Origin: Salinibaculum rarum
Lineage (GTDB): Archaea; Halobacteriota; Halobacteria; Halobacteriales; Haloarculaceae
DNA: 64,000 nt
Direction: 5' to 3'
Assembly (NCBI RefSeq): GCF_030505615.1
Contig: NZ_CP129994.1
Coordinates: forward strand, 310,001 to 374,000
Below the pieces are notes generated by a model. That model saw only the letters and a list, made by a program, of their open reading frames with translations. It did not search any database and was not told the DNA's origin. Each line of letters starts with the position of its first letter. Within the stretch, counting starts at the first letter, position 1. Position numbers and translations under genes: made by a program. Below are positions 1 to 8,574 of this stretch, one piece after another.

Positions 1-303
1 TGTGTCAAGCTGTGTTCCAATAACGAAGAACCGAGTGTTCGTCCCAGTTCTGACTTGTTCAGGTGGTATATCAGCTGGTGGCCCATCTTCACCTTGTGTG
101 CATTCTCGCATTTTGGCACGGACGTTGCGGAAGCAAGCTTGGAATCGTACCGGTGCCATCCCCCGGATATCATGTCGGAGGGCTGCGGAGATGATGGGGG
201 CGTCGATTGCGAGATGTGCGAGATTGTCTGTGTAGGAAAACTGTGTGGCGTCGATTGTTTGTGGGAAGCGGTTGTTTAGGGCGGGTTCAGGGTGTTCGTT
301 CAT
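1..303 (-). CDS. Partial hypothetical protein, 3' end outside window
   Basis: An ATG at 303 opens a frame that runs off the left edge without a stop (101 residues visible). The visible part is acidic to neutral and soluble. It has no motif I recognise and no membrane segment. It lies 67 nt downstream of the transporter gene on the same strand, so it may be co-transcribed with it. The function is unknown. Confidence 0.65.
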   Translation of the reverse strand, partial: MNEHPEPALNNRFPQTIDATQFSYTDNLAHLAIDAPIISAALRHDIRGMAPVRFQACFRNVRAKMRECTQGEDGPPADIPPEQVRTGTNTRFFVIGTQLDT

Positions 304-370
304 AGATTTTGGTTAGAGTGTGATTAGGTGTGGTTGTCGTTGCGTTTCGTATTAGGAGAGGCGGTATTTA

Positions 371-1108
371 TTAGCGTTGGGGAGTTGATGTGTCAGCTGC
401 GGGTCGCTGATCATGTCTTTCGAGAAGGGCGATTGTGCCGTAGACAAATGGTGTGTCAAGAATGGCAACACCGACTTTTAGGATATATTGTCCTACGAGT
501 AACTGGGCGAGCACTGCGGCTGGGAGGACAACCCCAGACTGAAGAAATTGCGGAGCCAGCCAGAATCCTACGACAACAAAGATCACTGTGTCAATTGCTT
601 GACTTACTGCTGTGGATCCGATATTTCGAAGCCAAAGGTGTTTGCCAGACGTTTGGTCGCGGATTGCATGGAAGAGGTAGACGTCAGTGTTTTGGCTTAC
701 AATATATGCGATGAGCGATGCGGCAACGATGTTTGTAGACGCCGCGAGGACGTTTTCGAACATTGCAGGGTCAATGCTGCTGCGGGCGGCTGGTGCAGTG
801 ATAGTTGTCCAGACGAGGGCTAAGAGGACTACGTTCATCACGAATCCTACGTTGACGATGTATTGTGCGGCGCGTCGCCCGTACAGTTCACTGTAACAAT
901 CTGTAGCAAAGTAGGTTAGAGCATATGCGACAGCTGCCCCTGGGAGAATAAGGGCGTTCCCTGTGATTGGGAGAGAAAAAGGGAGTGTGAATTGAAGAAT
1001 TTTTGCGGCAGTGAGCTGTGCAGTTACCAGCGCTGTGACGAATAGCGCGATGAGCGATACCTGACCGAGTGTTGGCGTTGGTGCCGATGAGGGGTTTATT
1101 CGTGTCAT
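371..1108 (-). CDS. Queuosine-precursor / 7-deazaguanine transporter (YhhQ/QPTR, VUT family)
   Basis: A 245-residue membrane protein with about six hydrophobic helices. It carries the family signatures FATDCYSELYGRR (about residues 67-79), SQNTDVYLFHAIRD (about 137-150) and LWLRNIGSTAVSQAIDT (about 158-174). The family (COG1738) imports preQ0 or preQ1 across the cytoplasmic membrane. In archaea the imported base can feed archaeosine synthesis, and in some viruses it feeds 7-deazaguanine modification of DNA. Two TGT-like genes elsewhere in the window (19913-20752 and 40855-41772) favour the second role here, which is inference. The length is normal for the family. A stem-loop of the family described below lies 34 nt upstream of the start. 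Confidence 0.88.
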   Translation of the reverse strand: MTRINPSSAPTPTLGQVSLIALFVTALVTAQLTAAKILQFTLPFSLPITGNALILPGAAVAYALTYFATDCYSELYGRRAAQYIVNVGFVMNVVLLALVWTTITAPAARSSIDPAMFENVLAASTNIVAASLIAYIVSQNTDVYLFHAIRDQTSGKHLWLRNIGSTAVSQAIDTVIFVVVGFWLAPQFLQSGVVLPAAVLAQLLVGQYILKVGVAILDTPFVYGTIALLERHDQRPAADTSTPQR

Positions 1109-1142
1109 GGAAGAGTGTGGTTTGGTAGTCCTGGGCCTGAAG

Positions 1143-1183
1143 CCCTGGCGCGCTTCATGAACCTTGTCTGTGGCGCGCCAGGG
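1143..1183 (-). repeat. GC-rich inter-operon stem-loop (family HP)
   Basis: A perfect 11-bp stem (1143-1153 with 1173-1183) closes a 19-nt loop whose minus-strand 3' end is ATGAA. It lies 2 nt beyond the stop of the nuclease gene and 34 nt before the transporter start. Confidence 0.8.
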
Positions 1184-1185
1184 AC

Positions 1186-2061
1186 CTACTTTGAGTCTGG
1201 ATCTTCACACCACGCTGCAAGTCTTTTTGTTGCTTCATCGTTGAATTTTCCGCCATTGAATCGTGGTTCGGAATCACTGGTAGGAGTTGATGCGTCGAGT
1301 TTCCCATTTTTGTTCCAAGTGTAGGTGCACTGTTTGGCGCCGTCTTTAGTGTCGCAGATGACTTCTGGGGGTGTTTTGAAGTCGCCGAATTTGGTTGCTG
1401 GAGGGAAATCATCAACTGCGATTTGAATACCAGATTTGTTAGGTAGATTGGGGATAGAATCGTGTGTGATTCCATAGGGAGCTGTGCAGGAGGCTGATTT
1501 TGCGGCAGATTCGTGTTGTTGGTATGCTTTGAAGGGGATTATATATCCGCAGTCGTAGAAGAGTTGACAGACGCGAAGTGGAACGGTGTAAGCGTTACAC
1601 CAGTTGGTGAGTCGTGGGAGGTCTTCGTCTTTCACGTATGCAGATAGAGAGCTCTCAAATTCTCGTTTGGATGTGTTGAAGATGCTGGCCTCTGCTTCGA
1701 TCGCCATGACAGCGTAATTTGGGAGGTTGAGGCTGTCAATGGTTTTCAGGTATGGCTTACGGGCGTCTGGACTAAGAGAATTGTACTGATGGAAGATAGA
1801 GGTGAGTTCAGTAGGGAGTTCAGCAAATGTCTTCGTATGAAAGACGAGAATGTCAGGTCGTTTGAGTTCGTCAACGCGTGGTTCTTTGACGTTATCGAGT
1901 CCTTGTTCGGTGTAGAGGGCGTCGTTACGGGAGATTCCGTATTGGATTGGGATGAGGTCTGGATGTTGGTTGATGCTTTCGATGAGTCGGTTTTCTGCCC
2001 ATTCTCCTTTTTCGAATTTCACTTTGAAGTCTTGGCCTCGGGGCTTTTTCCCGATAGACAT
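1186..2061 (-). CDS. Candidate PD-(D/E)XK type II restriction endonuclease
   Basis: A 291-residue soluble protein. The N-terminal half holds GEWAENRLIESIN, then ELKRPDILVF (about residues 68-77) and AVMAIEAEAS (about 115-124). This order of E, then PD, then E-x-E resembles a PD-(D/E)XK nuclease core, although the usual lysine is not obvious. I have the AccI-like family in mind but cannot confirm it. A large N6-adenine methyltransferase follows 1.4 kb away on the same strand (3447-5633), with only a lipoprotein on the other strand between them. That spacing fits a restriction-modification pair. The start is the ATG at 2061. The alternative is an unrelated orphan protein. Confidence 0.5.
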   Translation of the reverse strand: MSIGKKPRGQDFKVKFEKGEWAENRLIESINQHPDLIPIQYGISRNDALYTEQGLDNVKEPRVDELKRPDILVFHTKTFAELPTELTSIFHQYNSLSPDARKPYLKTIDSLNLPNYAVMAIEAEASIFNTSKREFESSLSAYVKDEDLPRLTNWCNAYTVPLRVCQLFYDCGYIIPFKAYQQHESAAKSASCTAPYGITHDSIPNLPNKSGIQIAVDDFPPATKFGDFKTPPEVICDTKDGAKQCTYTWNKNGKLDASTPTSDSEPRFNGGKFNDEATKRLAAWCEDPDSK

Positions 2062-2202
2062 GACTGGTTATTTGTTATTCTTTCATTTGACACTGATAAA
2101 AGATAGGGTGTTGCAGCGATGAAACCGGTCAAAGAAATTTTTTGTCGTGTTGATGTGGTTGGAAGGATTTAAGATGTTGGTGCGGGAAATTGAGATTGGA
2201 TC

Positions 2203-3342
2203 ATGAAGCAAAAACTTCTGGCGCTTCTCCTTGTCGGAGTCCTAATAACTACTGCCGGATGCAGTGGGCTCACTGGGACTGACACGACTGCGCCAAATGA
2301 AGACACTGCAATGGGGGTAGAAGACTCTGACCCGTCTACAGAGACCGTTACCGGAGACAATCTCCCAGCAGGTGTCACTACGAATGGCATTCAAAATAGT
2401 ACAAAACTCATTGATACTCACATCGAGCAACTCAATGGCACCGCTTACCGGTCAAAAATCGCGGTGAACAGTGGTTATAGTGAACTAGACAACAGTAGTT
2501 CAACAACGTCTTCAGGTGCTGAACAGGTGAATATCGTTGAGGTTATTGAACCAAGTGAAGATCAGCACCGGATCGATATAACGGGCATAGACAAGAACGG
2601 TGTGCGGCGCACGAGTAGTATCTGGAAAAATGGGAAGTACCTCAACATGGATCGGTCTGACGCCCCTCAAGGTGCTAACTATACGCGCACTCACGGTATG
2701 GGGACTGCGAACTTCATAACTAGCGTTGGGAAGTTCACTGCCTACGCCTATCTTAATTCCTCCATGCAACAACTCAATTACAGTGTTGCAGGGATGACGA
2801 CGGTTAATGGGCAGGACGTTGTGGAGCTCACCGCAACGCAAGAGACTCAACTTGATGGTGAATCAGCTAAAGTTGAGTCAACGATGCATATTACGCCGGA
2901 TGGTGTGATTTTGGGTTCTACTGTTACAACCCCGACAAAAGACAGTCCTCTTGCAGAGTATGAAGTCACGGATTATGGCTCAGCAACTGCTGAGAAACCA
3001 GAATGGATGCAGAACATTCCAGCCGTCACGGCTGATTTCAGTGAAAATAATAAACTGATCACACTCACTCATAATGGCGGGGCACCTGTCGCTGACGGCA
3101 CTAGCATTAGTGTTCGTCAAGGGGTGAGTCTGTCTGGGGCGACAACACTCTCACAGCTAGACAGTGGCGAAAAAGCATATCTCTATTATGCAAATTCCAC
3201 TGATTCAGACAGTCAACAGCTTCAAGTCAGCACTACGAAACCGTCTGACCTGTCGAATGCAGTTAGCCTTGATGATGGGAAAGTCAACATTGTATTGAAC
3301 GGAGATGTCAGCATCCAGCTGACGTATAACCTCGAAAATTGA
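2203..3342 (+). CDS. Haloarchaeal lipoprotein, paralogue of 14433-15542
   Basis: A 379-residue secreted protein. A 19-residue hydrophobic signal ends in the lipobox TTAGC, so Cys20 would be lipidated and the rest would lie outside the membrane. A Thr/Asp/Asn-rich linker leads to a beta-rich domain that starts at DNLPAGVTTNGI. The same layout and opening phrase occur in the lipoprotein at 14433-15542, so the two are paralogues. There is no twin arginine, so Sec export is likely. It stands alone on the plus strand between the putative nuclease and methyltransferase genes. The ligand is unknown. Confidence 0.8.
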   Translation: MKQKLLALLLVGVLITTAGCSGLTGTDTTAPNEDTAMGVEDSDPSTETVTGDNLPAGVTTNGIQNSTKLIDTHIEQLNGTAYRSKIAVNSGYSELDNSSSTTSSGAEQVNIVEVIEPSEDQHRIDITGIDKNGVRRTSSIWKNGKYLNMDRSDAPQGANYTRTHGMGTANFITSVGKFTAYAYLNSSMQQLNYSVAGMTTVNGQDVVELTATQETQLDGESAKVESTMHITPDGVILGSTVTTPTKDSPLAEYEVTDYGSATAEKPEWMQNIPAVTADFSENNKLITLTHNGGAPVADGTSISVRQGVSLSGATTLSQLDSGEKAYLYYANSTDSDSQQLQVSTTKPSDLSNAVSLDDGKVNIVLNGDVSIQLTYNLEN

Positions 3343-3446
3343 GGTTGTAGTCCACTACTTAGTTTTCTTAGTGCACGTGGCGTCGTTGAGTTAGGAAGCC
3401 CTGCCCTTAAGGAATCCGCTAACGTGGGTGAGTAGGGGAGGGGAGT

Positions 3447-5633
3447 TCACTGAGAAATGATTTTGGATAGTGTTGTGCGGATTTCTTGGCGTATCGCGGT
3501 TTCTTCGTGGTCATCTGATCGTGCTGCTTCACAAAGGTCATCGAATTCAGAGGCTAGTGTTTTCACTATCTCAGAAGGGAGTTTCCGTGGGTCTATGACG
3601 GGGAGTTTATCAAGGTCACCAGGTTCTACTTTATCCATTCCAGAACTTAGTGTTCGCCCGTTTTGTTTCACGATCTGGATAGCGAAGTCACTGTTTAGAT
3701 AAGCTAACAGCGCTTCTAATTCTGTCTCTGAGAGTTCGATATCGAGATATAGAGAATGGAGATTGTTGAGATTACGCGCTCCCATCTTATTGTGAATGAA
3801 CCGGCCTTGTCCACGAGTCATGCTTGTGTATAGAATCGGAGCTGGGTCGCGCCGATTAATCCGGTACCATGGATTCCGGTTAGACGCTAAGTGTGTTTCA
3901 TGAGGTGGATTCTCTTGTCGCATTCCTGCTTTCAGATATTCTATAACGTCTGGGTGAGAGAAATTGGTTTTCTCAGTGGTGTTTTGAGAGTCTACATATG
4001 ACGTTAGTTGGTTTTGCGATGTCGCTTCATCTCGAATATCTTCAGCGAAGTATGTTGGATCCCAGCGTAACTCATCAAGATAGTATAGTAACCAGACTTC
4101 TTTATCAGCATCACGTTGTGCTTCCCAATCGGACCTCCGGTAATCGTAATGTGGAATGAGTTGTGCCTGCCGAATTACCGGTGCGAGAACTGATTCATCA
4201 ATGGTCCACGAATGGTGTTTGGTTTCTCCGCATCGGTCGCTTTCGCTAAGACAGAAAAACGAATTTTGGCCCGTAGCAATCCCACGTGAAACACGCCCAA
4301 GTTCATTGAAGGGTACGAGTAGGTCAGTGTCCCATTCAATTGCGCCACCGTTGAATAGGATGTCCCAGTCGTTTTCAGCGGTTAGTTCTTCTTGATCGAT
4401 AGTCGTTATATCTCCCCAGTTTGGGTTTACGTTAGTGTCGTTGTTAACCGCATCACGAAGGGTTTCAGCACCGGGGTACTCAGTGACATCAACAAAGCTT
4501 ACTGGTGACTTTCCAGAGCCATCACAACGTGTTGCAACAGTCACTAGTGACGTAGTTCGGGCATCATCGAAGTATGACATTTCGCTTTGATCAAACCAGA
4601 GAAATCCGTCGATCGCGTAATGATTAAGCAAGAAGCGTTTCCACGCTTCCCCGTAATCTGTTGTTAGGAGATCAGCTGGTGTGAGGAACACTGCGGTTCC
4701 GCCAGGTTCGAGAAATTGCGTGGCATGCACTGTGAAATACACAGACAGTGGAGACAACATCGATAAATCGACGTTAGCCTCGGTAGATATCTGCTCATTG
4801 AGGTCTGATTTCCGGGCTTCAGTGAGTTCATGATGCCGTGTGTATGGTGGATTTGAAATGACAACGTCAGTGTCCGGTGTGAGTGCAGGTGTCACTCCAA
4901 AGAAATCGTCACAAATGAGACTGGGGTCCCCCTTTAGATTGCTCAGTGCAAAAGCAGTGCCGCCCATGAGTAGACTTAATGGATCGGTGTCGATACCGTG
5001 GATGTCGCTTAGCGTTGTTTTGTTCCCATATTGGTCTTTTTCCTGCGCAGTAGCGTATGCAAGTGCTCCAGCACCAAGCCCAGGCGCTAATACAGATTCT
5101 GTACCGTCCTCAATACCGAGCGATGCCATTGTTTCCGCGATAACGGGAGGAGTTCGAAATTGCCCGAGTCGCCATCGTTCTTGATGTCCGACTAATTCCT
5201 CATAAACACCTCCAATGGTATCACTCGGGTTAGTTGCCGAAGTGAAGATGCTGGTTATTTTGGAAAGTGCTGTGAAAGTTGTACTATCGGCAGATACGGC
5301 AAGTTCATCTAAGAGAAACCAATCTGGGAATCCATGTTCGACTGCGGCGTGTTCTGTAACCAGAGCCCTATATTTTTCTGGCGTGAGATTTGCAGAATTC
5401 ACGGCGTGCGCTGCTTCAAGATAGGTAAACCGAAGACAAACAGTGAATGCTGCTTGCCGGGCAATGATAGTTTTCTCTTCTCCGTTTCGGGAGAGCCCGT
5501 GCGTTTCAATCCAGTCATTCACTGGGTCATTGTTGGGCACGCTGGCTGCCGTGATATTGTCAGCTGCTGCCTTGATTGCATTCACGGCTGATAAGCGGTC
5601 GTCAGTAGATGTGTTAGAGTGAGGTTGAGTCAT
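3447..5633 (-). CDS. N6-adenine DNA methyltransferase (gamma class, large)
   Basis: A 728-residue enzyme. An N-terminal helical region leads to the AdoMet-binding segment GQFRTPPVIAETMAS...VLAPGLGAGALAY (about residues 156-193) and then the catalytic motif IV VVISNPPYTRHHE (about 258-270). NPPY marks an amino-methyltransferase. The order motif I then IV, followed by a long C-terminal half that would hold target recognition, is typical of TaqI/Eco57I-like gamma enzymes. The C-terminal half includes a TaqI-like segment (WYRINRRDPAPILY, about 594-607). With the putative endonuclease at 1186-2061 and the winged-helix protein upstream it could form a restriction-modification locus. The specificity cannot be read from the sequence. 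Confidence 0.85.
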   Translation of the reverse strand: MTQPHSNTSTDDRLSAVNAIKAAADNITAASVPNNDPVNDWIETHGLSRNGEEKTIIARQAAFTVCLRFTYLEAAHAVNSANLTPEKYRALVTEHAAVEHGFPDWFLLDELAVSADSTTFTALSKITSIFTSATNPSDTIGGVYEELVGHQERWRLGQFRTPPVIAETMASLGIEDGTESVLAPGLGAGALAYATAQEKDQYGNKTTLSDIHGIDTDPLSLLMGGTAFALSNLKGDPSLICDDFFGVTPALTPDTDVVISNPPYTRHHELTEARKSDLNEQISTEANVDLSMLSPLSVYFTVHATQFLEPGGTAVFLTPADLLTTDYGEAWKRFLLNHYAIDGFLWFDQSEMSYFDDARTTSLVTVATRCDGSGKSPVSFVDVTEYPGAETLRDAVNNDTNVNPNWGDITTIDQEELTAENDWDILFNGGAIEWDTDLLVPFNELGRVSRGIATGQNSFFCLSESDRCGETKHHSWTIDESVLAPVIRQAQLIPHYDYRRSDWEAQRDADKEVWLLYYLDELRWDPTYFAEDIRDEATSQNQLTSYVDSQNTTEKTNFSHPDVIEYLKAGMRQENPPHETHLASNRNPWYRINRRDPAPILYTSMTRGQGRFIHNKMGARNLNNLHSLYLDIELSETELEALLAYLNSDFAIQIVKQNGRTLSSGMDKVEPGDLDKLPVIDPRKLPSEIVKTLASEFDDLCEAARSDDHEETAIRQEIRTTLSKIISQ

Positions 5634-5772
5634 GTGTAAACCGTGAAAAACGACTGCTTAGCGGGCGTTGCACCATCTATCTTTTCATATGTCCGTCGAC
5701 GCCTTAATGCCGGTGGTTTGAGATGGGGAGTGTTCGGGTACTGTGGTCTGAGTGCGCGGGCGAATGCCAGAT

Positions 5773-5808
5773 GCGTGCGCGTGCACTCTATTAGCGAGAC
5801 GCGCACGC
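5773..5808 (-). repeat. GC-rich inter-operon stem-loop (family HP)
   Basis: A perfect 10-bp stem with a 16-nt loop. Its right arm touches the TAG stop of the winged-helix gene (5808-5810). It lies 139 nt before the methyltransferase start, farther than most members. Confidence 0.7.
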
Positions 5809-6182
5809 TACTTCTGTGAAGAGTGTGTTCCGTTGATCTGGTGTTTATCGTGTTGAATTGCTTGTTGTCCTAGTGTTGTGATCCGGTAGTCCTTTGCATC
5901 ATTGTCAGCTGGCGTTGGGATCTGCTCAATGAGATTTGTTTCAACCAATGGCGTTATTACTTCGGTGAAATTATTTGATGTGCAGTCAGCAGCGGCCATC
6001 AGTTGCGATTTTGGGAGTTCTCCATATTCAGCAAGGAGGTAGACGATCGCGTATCGAGTAGTGTCGCCGAGAGCAGATTTTCGTGCAGTGTGACTTTCAA
6101 GTGTATCGAATGATTTACCGAGCAAGTTGTTTTCTACATATGCCACTGGATCTTTCGGGAGTTGTGCCTCGTCACTCGTCAT
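5808..6182 (-). CDS. Winged helix-turn-helix protein
   Basis: A 124-residue soluble protein. Residues 45-105 fit a winged HTH: TRYAIVYLLAEYGELPKSQL, a second helix with NNFTEVITPLVETNLIEQI, and a wing ending in DYRITTLGQQAI. This is the usual MarR/ArsR-like layout in haloarchaea. It probably binds DNA and could regulate the methyltransferase 175 nt downstream or the PCNA gene 102 nt upstream. Neither link can be shown from sequence alone. Confidence 0.7.
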   Translation of the reverse strand: MTSDEAQLPKDPVAYVENNLLGKSFDTLESHTARKSALGDTTRYAIVYLLAEYGELPKSQLMAAADCTSNNFTEVITPLVETNLIEQIPTPADNDAKDYRITTLGQQAIQHDKHQINGTHSSQK

Positions 6183-6284
6183 AGTCGTTTTAATGGGTGC
6201 GTGAAAGAAGAACGCTTGGGCTTCGCAGTTTAGGTCTGTCCCAGTGCTGATCGAGATGGAAGCAAAAAGAAAGAGAGATGGCGA

Positions 6285-7043
6285 TTAGTCGCTCTGAACG
6301 CGTGGTGCGAGCATGTATTGCGTGTCTACGTGCCCATCTGCGAGACTGAAGAACATCTTGACCGGGAATTCTTCTCCGAGCTGCATCGTGACTTCGGCAT
6401 CGTCTGGCATTGCCTTCTTCATGTCGTTGAGATAGTCCACAGCAAACACGCTGTGTGCAGCACCAGACGAGATGTCGATCAGTCCTTCATCACGGTCATT
6501 CAGTGAGAGATCCCAATCGTCAGTGTCGCCTTCGGCTCGCATATACAACTCGCGGTCGTCTTTGTTGACTCCGAAAGTCATGTGGTCCGAGAGCATATTC
6601 GCAGCGTTGATACCCTGAGTGAGCCAGTCGGCCTCGAGGACTGCTTCGGCAGGCAGGTCGAGCTCTGGGAGGTCAGGTTCATCACGAATACTCTCTGGGT
6701 CAATGAGCGCGAGTTTGAATTCCATTGCACCGCCGCTGAGACTGAGTTTCCGCGTCTCATCATCGAGAGCGAGTGTAAGCATCACTTCATCCATCGGCTG
6801 ATTCGAGATGCTTTTGACCTGATCCATCAGTTGATTCAGGTTCACGCCAATGGTACTCCCGTTAGCGTCGTATTTTTCGAATGCGCGCACCCCGATATCG
6901 AGATCGACCATCCCAACGTTGGCGGGGTCAACTGCACGGATTTCGATGCCGTCGTCGGTGAGATGCATCTTGCATTCATCGACGAGGGTGCTCACAGGTG
7001 TCAGTGCATCTAGGAACGTATCGGGGTCAATCCGGGCTTGCAT
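6285..7043 (-). CDS. pcn: DNA polymerase sliding clamp PCNA
   Basis: A 252-residue clamp subunit that forms the trimeric ring tethering polymerase and other DNA enzymes. The family signatures LVDECKMHLTDDGIEIRAVD and PANVGMVDLDI are near the N-terminus, and DVEVTMQLGEEFPVKM-like and QYMLAPRVQ segments are near the end. The ATG at 7043 is preferred over an in-frame GTG at 7061, because the protein then begins where other haloarchaeal PCNAs begin. A 13-bp stem-loop directly abuts this ATG. Several methyltransferases in the window carry C-terminal PIP-box-like motifs and may be its clients. Confidence 0.95.
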   Translation of the reverse strand: MQARIDPDTFLDALTPVSTLVDECKMHLTDDGIEIRAVDPANVGMVDLDIGVRAFEKYDANGSTIGVNLNQLMDQVKSISNQPMDEVMLTLALDDETRKLSLSGGAMEFKLALIDPESIRDEPDLPELDLPAEAVLEADWLTQGINAANMLSDHMTFGVNKDDRELYMRAEGDTDDWDLSLNDRDEGLIDISSGAAHSVFAVDYLNDMKKAMPDDAEVTMQLGEEFPVKMFFSLADGHVDTQYMLAPRVQSD

Positions 7044-7086
7044 GTTTGGGGAAGCCTCCACCCGGCCTGCTACGGCTTCCCCAAAC
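7044..7086 (-). repeat. GC-rich stem-loop abutting the PCNA start codon (family HP)
   Basis: A perfect 13-bp stem (7044-7056 with 7074-7086) with a 17-nt loop ending GTGGA on the gene strand. No base separates it from the ATG at 7043. An A-run that could serve as a weak TATA box lies just upstream (about 7087-7094), so it may act at the DNA level. Confidence 0.75.
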
Positions 7087-7850
7087 GCTTTTTTGCGTCC
7101 TGTCGAGGACGCACTGGTGTTCTAAGTGCTGAATCGCGCCGCATCGAAGCGGCGCGGCAACGTTTTGTTGCATACTTAGTTCAGTTGTGGGAGGAGGTTA
7201 TGAAAAGTGTTTGATTTGATGAAAAGAAAAAGCGGAGTGAAAGTACGAAAAGTGGTCCGGACGAAGAAGTGTTGTGACGGTTGCCGAAACGTGGTGTTTC
7301 GACTGCTTGCGGGATTTGGACTCTGAGAGCCTCACAGCATTGGACCAGAGTGCTGTGTCTGGGCTCGGTGCGAGTACCGCAAGCACCGCGAGCGGTACAG
7401 CCTGAAGGCTTCAGGTTCGCGTGCAGTCACAACGCGCGCGGCTCTTCCTCAGGGGTGAACTCAGGTCGTGGCTACCTGCCACGCGGCGGGCGTGACTTGC
7501 CACGGTGAGCAATACCCGAGGAACGCACCAAGAACATCTTTGCGTCGTGCAACCGAGTTTGGTCGCATTGAGCAGAGATGTCCCAGGAGAACCCATAGAT
7601 GGGTCTGGACGCGTTCCCACCCGCGTCCAAGGAGTGAACGGAGTGTCCTAGTGTTTGGTTTTCTTTGTTCGAATGAGTGTTTCACCTCCAGGTGTTGCAG
7701 TAGAGGAGTGATGCCCACACCGGAGTGTTGGGTGTGGGCTAGATCCGACGCGTGTCGTCGCACGGGGACCGGGGCGAAACGACCGCGTCAGCGTCACTGC
7801 ACGTACCTATTGTGCGTGACGCTGACTGCGCCGTTGCGGTGTTGTGATGT
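7087..7850. other. Hairpin-rich non-coding region, possible structured RNA
   Basis: There is no supportable gene in 764 nt, and GC rises above the surroundings from about 7270. I see local hairpins at 7096-7113, 7333-7357, 7374-7398, 7401-7415, 7591-7604, 7607-7628, 7713-7739 and 7787-7826. The open frames here encode proteins unlike their acidic neighbours. The RNase P and SRP RNA signatures I know were not found. A novel structured RNA is possible, and the strand is undetermined. Confidence 0.4.
7787..7826. repeat. Stem-loop downstream of CMP kinase
   Basis: An 11-bp perfect stem with an 18-nt loop that can form a further GCAC/GTGC pairing. It lies 24 nt beyond the CMP kinase stop. The loop lacks the family motif, so it may be a terminator-like element or part of the adjacent structured region. 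Confidence 0.6.
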
Positions 7851-8546
7851 TCACTCTACGATTGTTGCATCGTTGAGAGTGGTATCTTTGATTGGGTCCC
7901 GAGAACTAACTTGGCCTTCGTCTGTGTCTGCGTTGTGCTGGTTAATTCCTGTTGTGACCATCTCAAAGATGGTGTCTGGCGACCAGCGAGCCGTGTTTAT
8001 GACGAGATCATAGATAGATGAGTCGTTGATATTGATACCATAGAAGTTGTCGTACCGTGCTGCTTCGTCATTTTCGCGGGTGCGGAGCTCATCAAGGGTC
8101 TCCGTTTTACGATTTGTGCGGTCAGTTTGGATGCGGTTAGCGCGGACCTCTATGGGTGCATCGCACCACAGCCGGAAGTTAGCATGATCACTTGCAAGCC
8201 ACCCAGCGAGTCGGCTTTCAACAAGTAGCCCGTTGGCGTCACGTAGTTGGTTTTGCGCATTAAGAGCGGCGCTTGGATGTTCGGTTTCTTCAGGTGTTGT
8301 TCCAGCAGCCGTTTGGATCATTGCGTATAATCGTTCGTCAATTTCTCGATCCAGCTTCGGGTTCTTGTTGACGTGTTTCCCGAATTCTTGTTCAGACATA
8401 TTTTGTTCCGCAGCCATTGAACGGAATATGTCACCACCAGTGACGCGGAATAAGTCGTAGTGCGCTTCGAGTCGTTTAGCGAGTGTGGTTGTCCCACTTC
8501 CGGGTGGGCCGGAAAGAGTGAGGATGAATGGTTGTGTTTCAGGCAT
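7851..8546 (-). CDS. cmk: Cytidylate kinase (archaeal CMP kinase)
   Basis: A 231-residue P-loop kinase that would phosphorylate CMP or dCMP with ATP in the cytoplasm. The Walker A motif SGPPGSGTTTLAKRL is at about residues 11-25, followed by RVTGGDIFRSMA and the lid region LDREIDERLY. The C-terminal half has VESRLAGWLA and the base-binding RANRIQTDR segment. The ATG at 8546 is preferred over an upstream ATG at 8744, because it gives a normal N-terminus and leaves the neighbouring gene (8575-9414) intact. On a mobile element it would support the nucleotide supply for replication. Confidence 0.85.
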   Translation of the reverse strand: MPETQPFILTLSGPPGSGTTTLAKRLEAHYDLFRVTGGDIFRSMAAEQNMSEQEFGKHVNKNPKLDREIDERLYAMIQTAAGTTPEETEHPSAALNAQNQLRDANGLLVESRLAGWLASDHANFRLWCDAPIEVRANRIQTDRTNRKTETLDELRTRENDEAARYDNFYGININDSSIYDLVINTARWSPDTIFEMVTTGINQHNADTDEGQVSSRDPIKDTTLNDATIVE

Positions 8547-8574
8547 AGTTGTGTTTGAAGGGAGTATTGTTGAG

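Noticed and set aside
7087..7850. RNase P RNA or SRP RNA gene
   Set aside because: The conserved core segments I know for these RNAs were not found on either strand.
7468..8013. Long plus-strand open frame (181 codons) across the PCNA-CMP kinase gap
   Set aside because: It is basic and Cys/Arg-rich, unlike the acidic proteome. It overlaps the CMP kinase gene and passes through several hairpins.
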